This document shows positions 16,714 through 24,886 of a stretch of DNA of 64,000 bases, in pieces (positions within the stretch are counted from its first letter, which is position 1; each line of letters starts with the position of its first letter). Origin of the DNA: Brevibacillus_H sp049846925 (GTDB lineage: Bacteria > Bacillota > Bacilli > Brevibacillales > Brevibacillaceae); the NCBI RefSeq assembly GCF_049846925.1, contig NZ_JBNCMT010000009.1, positions 1 to 64,000 on the forward strand, written 5' to 3'. The translations under genes and the position numbers were made by a program. The notes beneath the pieces are model-generated. The model saw only the letters and a program-made list of their open reading frames with translations, was not told the DNA's origin and did no database searches.

Positions 16714-17094
16714 CTACACCAATAAAGTAATGACCCATCCCAAAACAACCAGCCAGATCAGTACGATGATGGCTCCAGCAAACCAATTGCGGGGCTTTTT
16801 ATTTTGGGAGTTTTCCATTGCTTGTGCTCGACACTCTGCAAGCACATCAGCGGGAATCATGCGAATGGCAAAATAGATTCCAAGAGGTACGAGAATGATA
16901 TCATCGAGCAGTCCCAGCACAGGGATGAAATCAGGAATCAAATCAATCGGACTGCAGGCATACGCCACAACAAGCAGCGTAAAAATTTTCGCATAGAGCG
17001 GGACTCGTGGGTGTTTGTAAGCAAGCAGCAAAACAAATAGTTCTCTTTTGATTTGTTTTGCTTTTTCCTTACTCTTTTGAATGAGATTGCTCAC
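16714..17094 (-). CDS. YkvA-like (DUF1232) membrane protein
   Basis: This 126-residue protein contains the DUF1232 core SPIDLIPDFIPVLGLLDDIILVPLG near residues 48-72 and a C-terminal transmembrane helix, with another hydrophobic stretch before the core. The family has no established role. The GTG at 17094 is preferred because AAAGGTG lies 6 bases upstream; a GTG at 17103 is the alternative. It overlaps the preceding small gene by 26 bases, suggesting translational coupling. Confidence 0.8.
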   Translation of the reverse strand: MSNLIQKSKEKAKQIKRELFVLLLAYKHPRVPLYAKIFTLLVVAYACSPIDLIPDFIPVLGLLDDIILVPLGIYFAIRMIPADVLAECRAQAMENSQNKKPRNWFAGAIIVLIWLVVLGWVITLLV

Positions 17095-17296
17095 TTGAAT
17101 CACCTTTATCCTCTGTAGAAAGCTTTCGTTGAATCACTGATTGATTGTGCTCTTCCAAGAGCCTTCGAATATCACGGAGAACTTGCTGATTTTGCCTCAA
17201 CAGTTCAGTATTTCTTGAATTGTCGATGGCATTGCGGACGACCAGATACATCACAAACAGATTAAATACCCACAGCATAATGCCGATTACTTCCAT
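17069..17296 (-). CDS. Small membrane protein with coiled-coil tail
   Basis: This 75-residue protein has one N-terminal transmembrane helix (about 3-22, IGIMLWVFNLFVMYLVV) and a hydrophilic heptad-like tail (LLRQNQQVLRDIRRLLEEHN) that could self-associate. I do not recognise it. ATG 17296 follows GGGAGGG. It begins the operon with the YkvA-like and GNAT genes. Confidence 0.7.
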   Translation of the reverse strand: MEVIGIMLWVFNLFVMYLVVRNAIDNSRNTELLRQNQQVLRDIRRLLEEHNQSVIQRKLSTEDKGDSSEQSHSKE

Positions 17297-17345
17297 GATA
17301 AAACCCTCCCTTACCCTTCTCATTATACCTTCTCTTCCGAACAAG

Positions 17346-17374
17346 AAAAAATGCTCCTGACCATCAGGAGCATT
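17346..17374 (-). terminator. Terminator after the 66-residue gene
   Basis: ATGCTCCTG and CAGGAGCAT pair across 5 bases; on the minus strand a run of T follows. Confidence 0.85.
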
Positions 17375-17376
17375 GA

Positions 17377-17577
17377 TTACGTACATTCAACTTCTTTTAT
17401 TAGATTGGCGACCGTCTGGGACAGCTCGTCAGCTTCATCCCAATTCACTTTGATCGTAAAGTGAAGTGATTTCAATTTGTTCAAGGTTGATTCTTTTGGT
17501 ACACATTGGAGGTTATGATCAACCATTGTACACTCTAGCTCCTGTACAATATACCTTCTTAACTGGTTTCGATTCAA
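17377..17577 (-). CDS. Small hypothetical protein, 66 residues
   Basis: This small soluble protein of unknown function has the motifs RNQLRRYIVQELEC and FTIKVNWDEADELSQTV. I use the TTG at 17577 because GAGGAGG lies 7 bases before it. The reading frame extends upstream, but without a ribosome site. A terminator follows directly, so it is monocistronic. Confidence 0.6.
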   Translation of the reverse strand: MNRNQLRRYIVQELECTMVDHNLQCVPKESTLNKLKSLHFTIKVNWDEADELSQTVANLIKEVECT

Positions 17578-17717
17578 AGACAGCCCTCCTCTGCAAATTT
17601 TCATAGTCATCAGCTCTATCATAACGCGATATCCATGCGAAGTATGTCGAGCAGTGGAGGGAATAGAAAGAATTATGTGTCAATTATAAGACGATTTGTA
17701 GTTTCTACAGACTCGAG

Positions 17718-18233
17718 CTACGTATCGACAACGAATTGAAACTGCGGATGTTTGAACAGCACAATAAAATTTTTATCCTGACTTAATCCCGTGTACAAAT
17801 CTTCGGGTGAAAAGAGGCCATGGTCGTTGGAAAAACGCATCCCTGCTCCATAAAAATAGCTCATCCACACCAGCTTCGAACAATAAACTCCTTGCCAGGG
17901 ATCCTCCAAGGGGACATTGGGGAGAAGAGAAAATGGCGGCAGATTGTGACCACGCTGTACATTCGCCTGATACTTCTGCAAATAGTCCAGGGCAGACAGT
18001 GCAGCTTTTTGTCCCAGTTCGCTGGAAGCAGGGCGGATGACCACATAAATCGGATGATCACGTTGAAAGAAGGATATGGGGACTTTGCGGATAGTAGGGA
18101 AGGTTACAGCGGCTTCTACCATGTGATTCGAATCAACGACAATAGCAGAGTGCCCCATGTAACCAGGAGGAAATCCATTCACATTTGTACAACCGACCAG
18201 TATGTCGCCAGGTCGAAAGTTACTATTCACCAA
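17718..18233 (-). CDS. YiiX-like permuted papain-fold amidase
   Basis: This 171-residue protein resembles the circularly permuted NlpC/P60 (YiiX/YebB) hydrolases. GDILVG is followed by MGHSAIVVDSNHMVEA, supplying the catalytic histidine near residue 27, and the nucleophile is in GVYCSKLVWMSYF near residue 118. Such enzymes cleave amide bonds in peptides, lipids or wall peptides. No signal peptide is visible. The GTG start at 18233 follows GGAGGG. It is divergent from the 64-residue gene. Confidence 0.8.
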   Translation of the reverse strand: MVNSNFRPGDILVGCTNVNGFPPGYMGHSAIVVDSNHMVEAAVTFPTIRKVPISFFQRDHPIYVVIRPASSELGQKAALSALDYLQKYQANVQRGHNLPPFSLLPNVPLEDPWQGVYCSKLVWMSYFYGAGMRFSNDHGLFSPEDLYTGLSQDKNFIVLFKHPQFQFVVDT

Positions 18234-18276
18234 TCAATCCCTCCAATCTGCTATATGGATATGCGACTTTTGGAAA

Positions 18277-18308
18277 ACTGGGTACCTATCTTCTCTGATA
18301 GGAACCAG
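18277..18308. repeat. Imperfect inverted repeat in a divergent promoter region
   Basis: CTGGGTACCTATC, a 6-base loop, then GATAGGAACCAG form a stem of about 12 bp with one gap. It has no T-run, so it is more likely an operator or leader hairpin than a terminator. Confidence 0.4.
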
Positions 18309-18359
18309 TCGACTGGGCAACAATAACGTTTGTAGAGAAAATCACCACAGGAGGAAAGT

Positions 18360-18554
18360 ATGAAGGATACTAGCGAATTTCCCCAAGTTGATATGCCAGA
18401 TGAATTCACACAAGTCGATCGCCCAGAAGTTGAAATCACCACACCGCATCCAGCAGATCCCTCTAACCCGCAAGCAGTTGCCAGTACAGCAGGCGGAGGT
18501 ATTGCGTCAAAGGAAAACCAGGCGATGGAGCAAATTGGTTTTACTCAGAAATAA
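18360..18554 (+). CDS. Small hydrophilic protein, 64 residues
   Basis: This is an acidic, Pro/Thr/Asp-rich, probably disordered protein with repeated FPQVD/FTQVDRPEVE segments and a conserved-looking AGGGIASKENQAMEQIGF tail. I do not recognise it. An AGGAGGAAAGT site before ATG 18360 supports real expression, and a terminator follows. Compact proteins of this kind in spore-formers are often spore-associated, but nothing here proves it. Confidence 0.65.
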   Translation: MKDTSEFPQVDMPDEFTQVDRPEVEITTPHPADPSNPQAVASTAGGGIASKENQAMEQIGFTQK

Positions 18555-18573
18555 TAAGGGCTGTTCCATACAA

Positions 18574-18601
18574 AAAGACGCCATGCTAATTTGGCGTCTT
18601 T
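18574..18601. terminator. Terminator after the 64-residue gene
   Basis: AAAGACGCCA and TGGCGTCTTT form a 10-bp stem flanked by A- and T-runs. It may serve both strands. Confidence 0.75.
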
Positions 18602-18621
18602 CCTGTTTGAATTGCGTATTT

Positions 18622-19122
18622 TCAGTGACCCATATGCTGCATATTGGTTGAAGGAGTTGATCCTACGATAGATGGGTCTACCATCCCAAAAATCATGGCA
18701 ACGTGTGCAACAACGAGGAAGCCGCCAATCAGGATAAAGTGAATTTTCATTCGCTCGTCATCCGATTTATGCTTGGCAATGACGCCTAAATCCAGCAAAG
18801 CAAGTGGGAACAGGAACAATACTCCGGAAAGATAAAATCCAACTGCTACCACGTCTACCCATGTGAGCCATCCACCAGTTGTGGTAAGCGGAATTACTGC
18901 ATTTACAAAGAGGTATAAGAAAATGCCAAGGAAGTAGAAGCCGAGAAAGATCGAAGCACACTTGTTCAACGTACGCAGTGTTCCTGATTTGAGCCGATTG
19001 AAGATAATGAAAAATTCGGATATGGTAATCGTTTCTGCCAGGATAACGGGAATCGCCATAAAGATGATCAGGTTCCAGGGTTGGTTTTCAGCAAGTAAGG
19101 ACATATAGTGTGTCATCGACAT
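18622..19122 (-). CDS. Five-helix membrane protein of unknown function
   Basis: This 166-residue polytopic protein has about five transmembrane helices and a C-terminal tail STPSTNMQHMGH rich in Met and His. I do not recognise the family with certainty. It resembles small permease-like proteins found next to metal or copper genes. ATG 19122 is chosen from the AAGGAG 9 bases upstream. It lies near a two-component system whose sensor has a His-rich extracytoplasmic insert, which hints at a metal connection. Confidence 0.65.
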   Translation of the reverse strand: MSMTHYMSLLAENQPWNLIIFMAIPVILAETITISEFFIIFNRLKSGTLRTLNKCASIFLGFYFLGIFLYLFVNAVIPLTTTGGWLTWVDVVAVGFYLSGVLFLFPLALLDLGVIAKHKSDDERMKIHFILIGGFLVVAHVAMIFGMVDPSIVGSTPSTNMQHMGH

Positions 19123-19225
19123 ATAGTTACACTCCTTCAAGATTTGTCTCTGTTTTACATTTCAATTATCGAAGACAAATCTGAAGGAATTATGAAGAAA
19201 ACATCATGCCCTTCTGTCGAAAAGG

Positions 19226-19381
19226 TTAACGTTTTGTGTCTGACAAGACGTCTTTTACCTCATTTTTTTCATCTAGGTTGGTTTTGATTCCGATAAATGG
19301 GCCTTTGGGTGCTGGAGCGATAACCCGATCCACCAACTCTTGAAAATCAGGTTTGGAAAGAATGTGATCGTTTTGGCTCAT
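19226..19381 (-). CDS. Small hypothetical protein, 51 residues
   Basis: The short gene starts at ATG 19381 with an ideal AGGAGGTG ribosome site and ends at TAA 19226. The product is hydrophilic, beginning MSQNDHILSKPDFQELVDR, with a central APAPKGPFIGIKTNL segment. I do not recognise it. It is probably real because of the ribosome site and the regular composition. Confidence 0.6.
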   Translation of the reverse strand: MSQNDHILSKPDFQELVDRVIAPAPKGPFIGIKTNLDEKNEVKDVLSDTKR

Positions 19382-19504
19382 GGTTCGTTCACCTCCTATA
19401 CAAACTAGTCTCTCTGAACGATGGAAGTCTTATGTTGATTTTTCTCCTTTAATAGCTGAAAATATTGGCAGTAAACATAGATGGTGAATGAAGGAGTATG
19501 GTTG

Positions 19505-20203
19505 ATGTCCTCTACGATCTTGCTTGTGGATGATGAGCCACAAATTCTTGATGTCCTTTCCTCCTATGTCAAAGCGGATGGATTCCACGTTTTGACAGCG
19601 AGTAATGGAAAAGATGCGATTGAGCTTGCTCTGACCTATCCTCTGGGTCTCATAATACTTGATCTGATGCTGCCTGATCTGGGGGGAGAAGAAGTCTGCC
19701 AGGCTGTACGAAAACATTCCCGTGTGCCGATCATCATGTTGACAGCCAAGAGCGGAGAAGCCGAGCGAATCAATGGTTTATCCATCGGTGCCGACGATTA
19801 CCTGGTCAAGCCATTTAGCCCACGGGAGTTGATGGCAAGAGTCAGGGCGATCCTGCGTCGCAGCGGAGAGCATAAGGTGCTTAGCGATTTTTTGACGATT
19901 GGCGACCTGCATATCTCCTTGCCCGATGCAAAAGTAACTAAAAAAAATCAAATCATTGAGCTTACCCCCAATGAATACAGGCTCTTGCTCACACTGGCAC
20001 AGCATCCGGGGCGAATTTGGAAGCGGGATGATCTGATCACAGAAGTGCTCGGCATTGATTTCTCTGGAAGCGACAGAACGATTGATACGCATGTGAAAAA
20101 CCTGAGACAAAAAATTGAGGACGACCCTAAAGAACCAGGCTATATCAAAACGATTTACGGAATGGGATATCGACTGGATATACCGTCAGAATATGGGAAG
20201 TGA
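19505..20203 (+). CDS. OmpR/PhoB-family response regulator
   Basis: This 232-residue regulator has a receiver domain (LVDDEP, phospho-acceptor in IILDLMLPDLGGEE near residue 52, LTAKSGE, KPF) and a winged-helix DNA-binding domain ending YIKTIYGMGYRL. It is the cytoplasmic output of the sensor kinase that starts 3 bases after its stop. ATG 19505 follows AAGGAG at 8 bases; an earlier ATG at 19481 lacks one. Its targets may include the membrane protein at 18.6-19.1 kb. Confidence 0.93.
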   Translation: MSSTILLVDDEPQILDVLSSYVKADGFHVLTASNGKDAIELALTYPLGLIILDLMLPDLGGEEVCQAVRKHSRVPIIMLTAKSGEAERINGLSIGADDYLVKPFSPRELMARVRAILRRSGEHKVLSDFLTIGDLHISLPDAKVTKKNQIIELTPNEYRLLLTLAQHPGRIWKRDDLITEVLGIDFSGSDRTIDTHVKNLRQKIEDDPKEPGYIKTIYGMGYRLDIPSEYGK

Positions 20204-20206
20204 CGT

Positions 20207-21643
20207 ATGCAGCGATTATGGATGAAACTGGCGATGGCGCTTATGTTGGTTAGCGGGGGAGGGATTCTCCTGTCAACATTGTTATCGGTTCAGGAAATGG
20301 ACTATCACTTCGGGATGTATGTAACAGACATGGATGAAATGTATGCAGAACAATTGATAAAACAGCTACAAGCAGAATATCAGCAAGAGCAGGGGTGGGG
20401 GCCACAGGCAGACCGGTTGCTGAAGGAAGTAGCTTCTGTACTTGGCTTGAAATTGTCCCTACTGGATAAAAACTATGAATTGATCGTAACAACCGAGCCA
20501 GAAGGAAAGGCGAATCAGCCGAAATTACCCAATACCAGTACGGAAGAGCATGCGGGAGCGGCAGACCATGCTGGACAAGCAGGCCATGCAGGTCACTCAG
20601 GAAATGTGGATCAACAGCAGTCAGAAAGGATATTCCCCATTCATATGAATGGTCAGTTGGCAGGAATTCTCCTGATCGAACATACTGACCGTTTGGCTGC
20701 CAATGCGATGGAGGAGCATTTTCAGATGGCCCATACATCCGCATTGGTCTGGACAATGATTCTCTTGACTACCTTTGTCTGTGTCGTTAGCATCCTGCTT
20801 GCACGACGTCTGGTGAAGCCAGTGATCGAAATGAGCAAATCGGCCAAGCTTGCGGCTACAGGGGATTACTCTGTACAGGTAACCGAACTGAAATCAGAGG
20901 ATGAGTTGGCTGAACTGGTTACTTCCTTTAATCAACTCGTCATCGCTCTCAAATCACAGGAAGAGCTGAGAAAAAGGTTAACGTCCGACATTTCACACGA
21001 ATTACGAACACCGCTCAACACATTATTGGCGCAGGTGGAAGGGATGATTGACGGGATCTGGGAGTCCAACGCTGTGAATCTGGAGTCCATGCGCCTGGAA
21101 GTATTGCGTTTATCCGGATTGGTTCAGGATCTTGACCTAGTTCTAAAGGCAGAGGCTGGCGAACAGCAATTAATTATCGAAAGCGTACGGGTTCATCACC
21201 TGCTTGAAGAGGTCGTTCATTCGATGAGCGCTTCTTTTCAACGGCAGAATGTATCACTTGATTTCGAATGCAATCGTGACTGGCATATGGAAGGAGACAG
21301 AACGAGGCTGTCCCAGATTCTGATGAATTTGCTCGCGAATGCATTAAAGCATACGCCTGAAGGCGGAGCGGTTAAAATTACCGTCATGCAGGTGTGGGAT
21401 CGACTGCAGATAGAAGTGCGAGATTCCGGTGTTGGCATTTCGCCTGATGATATCCCGTTCGTATTTGAACGCTTTTACCGAGGGGATCGTTCGAGACAGC
21501 GCGGTACGGGAGGTTCTGGTCTCGGACTCACCATTGTCAAACGTTTGGTCGAGGCGCATCATGGCACCATCCACATTTCAAGCAAGCAAGGACAAGGAAC
21601 CACGGTAACTATGGAGTTTCCTCAACTCTTCCACCAGGGTTGA
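20207..21643 (+). CDS. Sensor histidine kinase with His-rich extracytoplasmic insert
   Basis: The 478-residue membrane kinase has transmembrane helices at about 8-28 and 179-200, HAMP, the phospho-acceptor SDISHELRTPLN near residue 265, N-box NLLANALKHTPEGG, DSGVGI and GTGGSGLGL. The extracytoplasmic loop carries four histidines between residues 115 and 130 in an Ala/Gly-rich stretch (EEHAGAADHAGQAGHAGH), suggesting metal binding. It is coupled to the response regulator. Its last 22 bases overlap the convergent HAD-like gene. Confidence 0.93.
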   Translation: MQRLWMKLAMALMLVSGGGILLSTLLSVQEMDYHFGMYVTDMDEMYAEQLIKQLQAEYQQEQGWGPQADRLLKEVASVLGLKLSLLDKNYELIVTTEPEGKANQPKLPNTSTEEHAGAADHAGQAGHAGHSGNVDQQQSERIFPIHMNGQLAGILLIEHTDRLAANAMEEHFQMAHTSALVWTMILLTTFVCVVSILLARRLVKPVIEMSKSAKLAATGDYSVQVTELKSEDELAELVTSFNQLVIALKSQEELRKRLTSDISHELRTPLNTLLAQVEGMIDGIWESNAVNLESMRLEVLRLSGLVQDLDLVLKAEAGEQQLIIESVRVHHLLEEVVHSMSASFQRQNVSLDFECNRDWHMEGDRTRLSQILMNLLANALKHTPEGGAVKITVMQVWDRLQIEVRDSGVGISPDDIPFVFERFYRGDRSRQRGTGGSGLGLTIVKRLVEAHHGTIHISSKQGQGTTVTMEFPQLFHQG

Positions 21644-21951
21644 ATCTGCAAGACCTCAGCTACTTTTAGCCAATCGCCGTCAAAGCGAATGGCCCGATCA
21701 TCGATATAGGCAGATGCCTTTGGCTTCACATTTGTGACCGGGATTGCTGGAAAACCGTGTTTTATCAGCCATTTGCTGATCGCTTCCGGCTCACGCACCG
21801 AGTGAATAACAAACTGATGTGTACGCTGATACACCGTCAGGAATTCCAAAGCTCCTGCAATCGGTTTGCCCGTATGATGCTTTCCTCTCCATCCGGTATA
21901 TTCGGCCAGCACTCCATCGAAGTCCAAGGAAACGGTAGGCTTTCTAGGCAT
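21622..21951 (-). CDS. Small HAD-like hydrolase
   Basis: This 109-residue protein has the HAD nucleophile motif SLDFDGVLAEY near residue 8 and a late KASAYIDDRAIRFDGDW acidic motif; a HSVREPEAI segment replaces the usual threonine motif. The size is small for the superfamily, so it is probably a minimal phosphatase or nucleotidase-like protein. It is convergent with the kinase gene and overlaps it by 22 bases at the 3' ends. Confidence 0.75.
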   Translation of the reverse strand: MPRKPTVSLDFDGVLAEYTGWRGKHHTGKPIAGALEFLTVYQRTHQFVIHSVREPEAISKWLIKHGFPAIPVTNVKPKASAYIDDRAIRFDGDWLKVAEVLQIQPWWKS

Positions 21952-22080
21952 GTGAGATCCTCCTGAATTGGTGTAGATGTAATTGTATTATTTGTCACCT
22001 CCGATGCGTTGCACACAGGGAAAAGGTAACAGGGAAGATAAAGAGCCTTGTGTGAACACTAGAAAAAAGGAGGCTTGTCT

Positions 22081-22980
22081 ATGCACACCACATTCAAGGG
22101 CTCCATCAGCTTCGGTCTCGTGCATATTCCCATTAAGTTATTTGTGGCCACCGAAGAAAAAGATATTCGCATGCGCCAGATCCACCGGGAATGCCATAGT
22201 CCGATTCAGTATATGAAGTATTGTCCCGTCTGCAAGAAGGAGCTTGAATCAACGGAGATCGCAAAGGCGTACGAGAATGAACCAGGGAAGTTTGTCATTT
22301 TGGAGCAATCGGAGCTAGAAGAGATCGCTGCGGAAAAAAGCAAAAATATCGAGATTATCGACTTTGTCAAGCTGGAAGAAATTGATCCGATTTACTTTAA
22401 CAAGTCGTACTACATCGGGCCCAATGAAACAGGCCATAAGGCATATTCGCTGCTGCGTCAGGCCATGAATGAGACGGGCAAAATTGGAGTAGCCAAAATT
22501 ACCATGCGTTCCAAAGAACACCTTGCTGTCATCAGGGTGTTTGATAAGGGCATGATTCTGGAGACGATTTTTTATCCAGATGAGGTGAGAAGTGTCGATC
22601 AGGTGCCCGGTGTGATGGAAAATCAGCAAGTAGAAGTGAATCAGAAAGAAATGGACATCGCCAAGCAACTGATTGAGCAGCTAACCATTCCATTCGACCC
22701 TGTCAAGTATACAGACGAATATCGTTCCTCTCTAATGAACTTGATTCAGGCAAAAGTAACGGATACGGGTGTGTTTGAAGCCAAGGAAGCACCGAAGAAT
22801 AATATCATCAACCTGATGGAAGCGTTGCAAGCAAGCATTGACCAATCCAAGAAAACTAATATCAAGGTAAAGCACCCAGCACCAGAGAAGGTTACGAAAG
22901 CAAAGACGAAAGAGCCGAAAGAGAAAGAGCCCAAAGCACCCGCCAAAAAGAAAAAAGAAAAGGAAAAAGCTACGCTGTAA
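22081..22980 (+). CDS. ku: Ku homodimer, DNA-end-binding protein for end joining
   Basis: This 299-residue protein binds double-strand ends as a homodimer and recruits LigD. The N-terminal FKGSISFGLVHIPIKLFVAT, the zinc-like HRECHSPIQYMKYCPVCKKEL and the ring-forming core are all characteristic. The C-terminal 45 residues are Lys/Pro-rich, a tail used for DNA contact and end threading. ATG 22081 follows GGAGG at 7 bases. LigD ligase and polymerase genes lie 2-5 kb away. Bacillus Ku is forespore-expressed (family knowledge); no promoter was assigned here. Confidence 0.95.
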   Translation: MHTTFKGSISFGLVHIPIKLFVATEEKDIRMRQIHRECHSPIQYMKYCPVCKKELESTEIAKAYENEPGKFVILEQSELEEIAAEKSKNIEIIDFVKLEEIDPIYFNKSYYIGPNETGHKAYSLLRQAMNETGKIGVAKITMRSKEHLAVIRVFDKGMILETIFYPDEVRSVDQVPGVMENQQVEVNQKEMDIAKQLIEQLTIPFDPVKYTDEYRSSLMNLIQAKVTDTGVFEAKEAPKNNIINLMEALQASIDQSKKTNIKVKHPAPEKVTKAKTKEPKEKEPKAPAKKKKEKEKATL

Positions 22981-22996
22981 GGAGGTCGAGGTCTTC

Positions 22997-23764
22997 ATGG
23001 ACATTCGTAAAATCATTCAGTGGTTGATGGTTCCGATTCTCTGTTTTTCGTGGGGAGGCTCATCTCTTGCCGAGCAGGGTGTGGAACCAGAGCGCAACAA
23101 GGTTGCGTTTGTCATCGATGACTTTGGAAACAATATGGCTGGCACGCAAGATATTTTAAACCTGCCAATTCCCTTAACCATTGCCGTGATGCCTTTTTTG
23201 CCTTCCACGAAAAAGGATGCGGAAATGGCGCATCAGAAGAAACATGACGTTTTTGTCCATTTGCCTATGGAACCACTGAAGGGAAAAAAAAGCTGGTTAG
23301 GGCCAGGCGCCATCACAACCAGTCTCAGCAACGATGAAATTCGTAAGCGAGTGAATGAGGCAATTAATGATGTACCACATGCCATCGGGGTAAATAATCA
23401 TATGGGCTCCAAGGCCACTGCTGATCCTCGCGTGATGCGGGTGGTTCTGGAGGTTTGTCGGGAAAGAGGGCTGATTTATCTCGACAGCAAAACGACGTCC
23501 AAAAGTGTCGTCCCTGTGATTGCAAAAGAACTGGGTGTTCCTTTTATTGAAAACACCATCTTTCTGGATGATATATACAGTAAATCTCATATTCGTAAAC
23601 AAATGCGGAAAGTAAGCCATCGCATCAATCATCTGCATGAATGTATCGCCATCGGGCATGTAGGGCCTCCCGGAATAAAAACAGCTTCTGTCTTAAACGA
23701 ATTCATTCCGGTGATTGAAAGAGAAGCAAACATCGTACTGGTTTCCAAACTGGCACACAAATAG
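22997..23764 (+). CDS. Divergent polysaccharide deacetylase (YibQ-like), exported
   Basis: This 255-residue secreted protein has a signal peptide of about 26 residues and the divergent-deacetylase motifs VAFVIDDFGNN, PLTIAVMPFLP, VFVHLPMEP and GVNNHMGSK with the metal-binding residues. It would act on a wall or extracellular glycan. It starts 16 bases after ku behind AGGAGG, so the two are very likely co-transcribed, an odd pairing of DNA repair and envelope function that would fit forespore expression. Confidence 0.88.
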   Translation: MDIRKIIQWLMVPILCFSWGGSSLAEQGVEPERNKVAFVIDDFGNNMAGTQDILNLPIPLTIAVMPFLPSTKKDAEMAHQKKHDVFVHLPMEPLKGKKSWLGPGAITTSLSNDEIRKRVNEAINDVPHAIGVNNHMGSKATADPRVMRVVLEVCRERGLIYLDSKTTSKSVVPVIAKELGVPFIENTIFLDDIYSKSHIRKQMRKVSHRINHLHECIAIGHVGPPGIKTASVLNEFIPVIEREANIVLVSKLAHK

Positions 23765-23766
23765 AT

Positions 23767-23808
23767 AAAAAGCCAAACCTTCCTTGTAAAGAAGGGTTTG
23801 GCTTTTTT
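23767..23808. terminator. Bidirectional terminator after the ku-deacetylase operon
   Basis: AAAAGCCAAACC-TTC pairs with GAA-GGGTTTGGCTTTT, with long A- and T-runs on the flanks. It serves the convergent operons. Confidence 0.88.
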
Positions 23809-23809
23809 C

Positions 23810-24880
23810 CTAATCAATCAGCATGAATTGGATATCTGTAATCTTCCACCGTTCTTCTGTGGATGCTCTTTTTACATGAAAGACCCATGTGCCTTTTCGC
23901 AAACCCGATCCTTCTTCAAAATAGGACATTTCTACAGGAATTTCTGTAGCGAGTGGGTCACTGTTTTCTTCCACCGCTTGCTTTACCTTATAGTTGACAC
24001 CGGTAATCTTGTCAATGGAAAAAGGAAAGGATACGACTGATATAGTCATCCCCATAGTAGAAGAATCTTGTTCATGCAGGGAAAGGAGGAACGTGTCAAC
24101 CACTTCCAGCGGTTTGGCATGAAGCAAAAACTGGTTAAGTCCTCCGCTTGCCTTGCGAATCATCAGGTGGTGAGAGGGGTCTGGTTCCAGCCGCAGATGG
24201 GTAGAGCTGCCGTTAAAATGAACACAGAAGTGGCCAGGGAAATTGTTTCCACGAATAGCTCCTGCTCCATGCGGCATCCCGTGCATGGAAGCAGCATAGC
24301 TCTTTCCGTCAATGGAAAGCAGAATCGCACGCCTTCTCCAGCTCCACTCCCCCTTATAGATTTTTTTCATCGTTGCCGTATCTTCTTTGGTTAGCGGCTG
24401 TACGTCGGCATGTCTGCTTCCTGCTCGGCGTTGCACTCGAAAGGCTTCTCCCGTTTCCAGGTCGGTGATTTCGGCATAGGACATTCGGCTAAATACTTTT
24501 TTCATTGCATCCCAGGAGATCAATTGGCCATAATGCTTTTTTTCCACTGCTTCTACTGTCTTTTCCAGTTCTTTTCTGATCGCAGGGTTAAGCGTGATCT
24601 CTTTACCCTTTTTCATATCAAATAAATGAGAATACGAGTCAAAAATATATTTGTTTTGCCCAACCTCTATGGTGGCTCTTGGCAATTCGGGACGATGCAC
24701 AGTAACCTTGGATTTGCTTTTGATCAATTGTTTGGCGAATTTGCTATTGATATAAAGTGTTGAGTAAAAGCTGGAATCGACTGTTGATGCAACCTTTATT
24801 AGCAAACCATCCTTTTCGAGTTTGGCTGCAGGATCACCAAAAAGCGGGATTAACATAAGACCAATTATCCATATATTCAT
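23810..24880 (-). CDS. Exported protein with conserved Firmicute H...GH-C-HF domain
   Basis: This 356-residue protein has a short N-terminal hydrophobic segment (about 3-14). Its central domain (residues ~115-230) has the pattern SRHADVQPLTKEDT, WSWRRRAILLS, AASMHGMPHGAG and FPGHFCVHFNGSSTH. This domain recurs in Firmicute secreted and wall-associated proteins (from memory), but I know of no activity. The conserved His and Cys suggest an enzyme, perhaps transpeptidase-like, which is inference. It starts 6 bases after the DNA ligase stop, as the last gene of an amidase-ligase operon. Confidence 0.7.
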   Translation of the reverse strand: MNIWIIGLMLIPLFGDPAAKLEKDGLLIKVASTVDSSFYSTLYINSKFAKQLIKSKSKVTVHRPELPRATIEVGQNKYIFDSYSHLFDMKKGKEITLNPAIRKELEKTVEAVEKKHYGQLISWDAMKKVFSRMSYAEITDLETGEAFRVQRRAGSRHADVQPLTKEDTATMKKIYKGEWSWRRRAILLSIDGKSYAASMHGMPHGAGAIRGNNFPGHFCVHFNGSSTHLRLEPDPSHHLMIRKASGGLNQFLLHAKPLEVVDTFLLSLHEQDSSTMGMTISVVSFPFSIDKITGVNYKVKQAVEENSDPLATEIPVEMSYFEEGSGLRKGTWVFHVKRASTEERWKITDIQFMLID

Positions 24881-24886
24881 TTCGCA

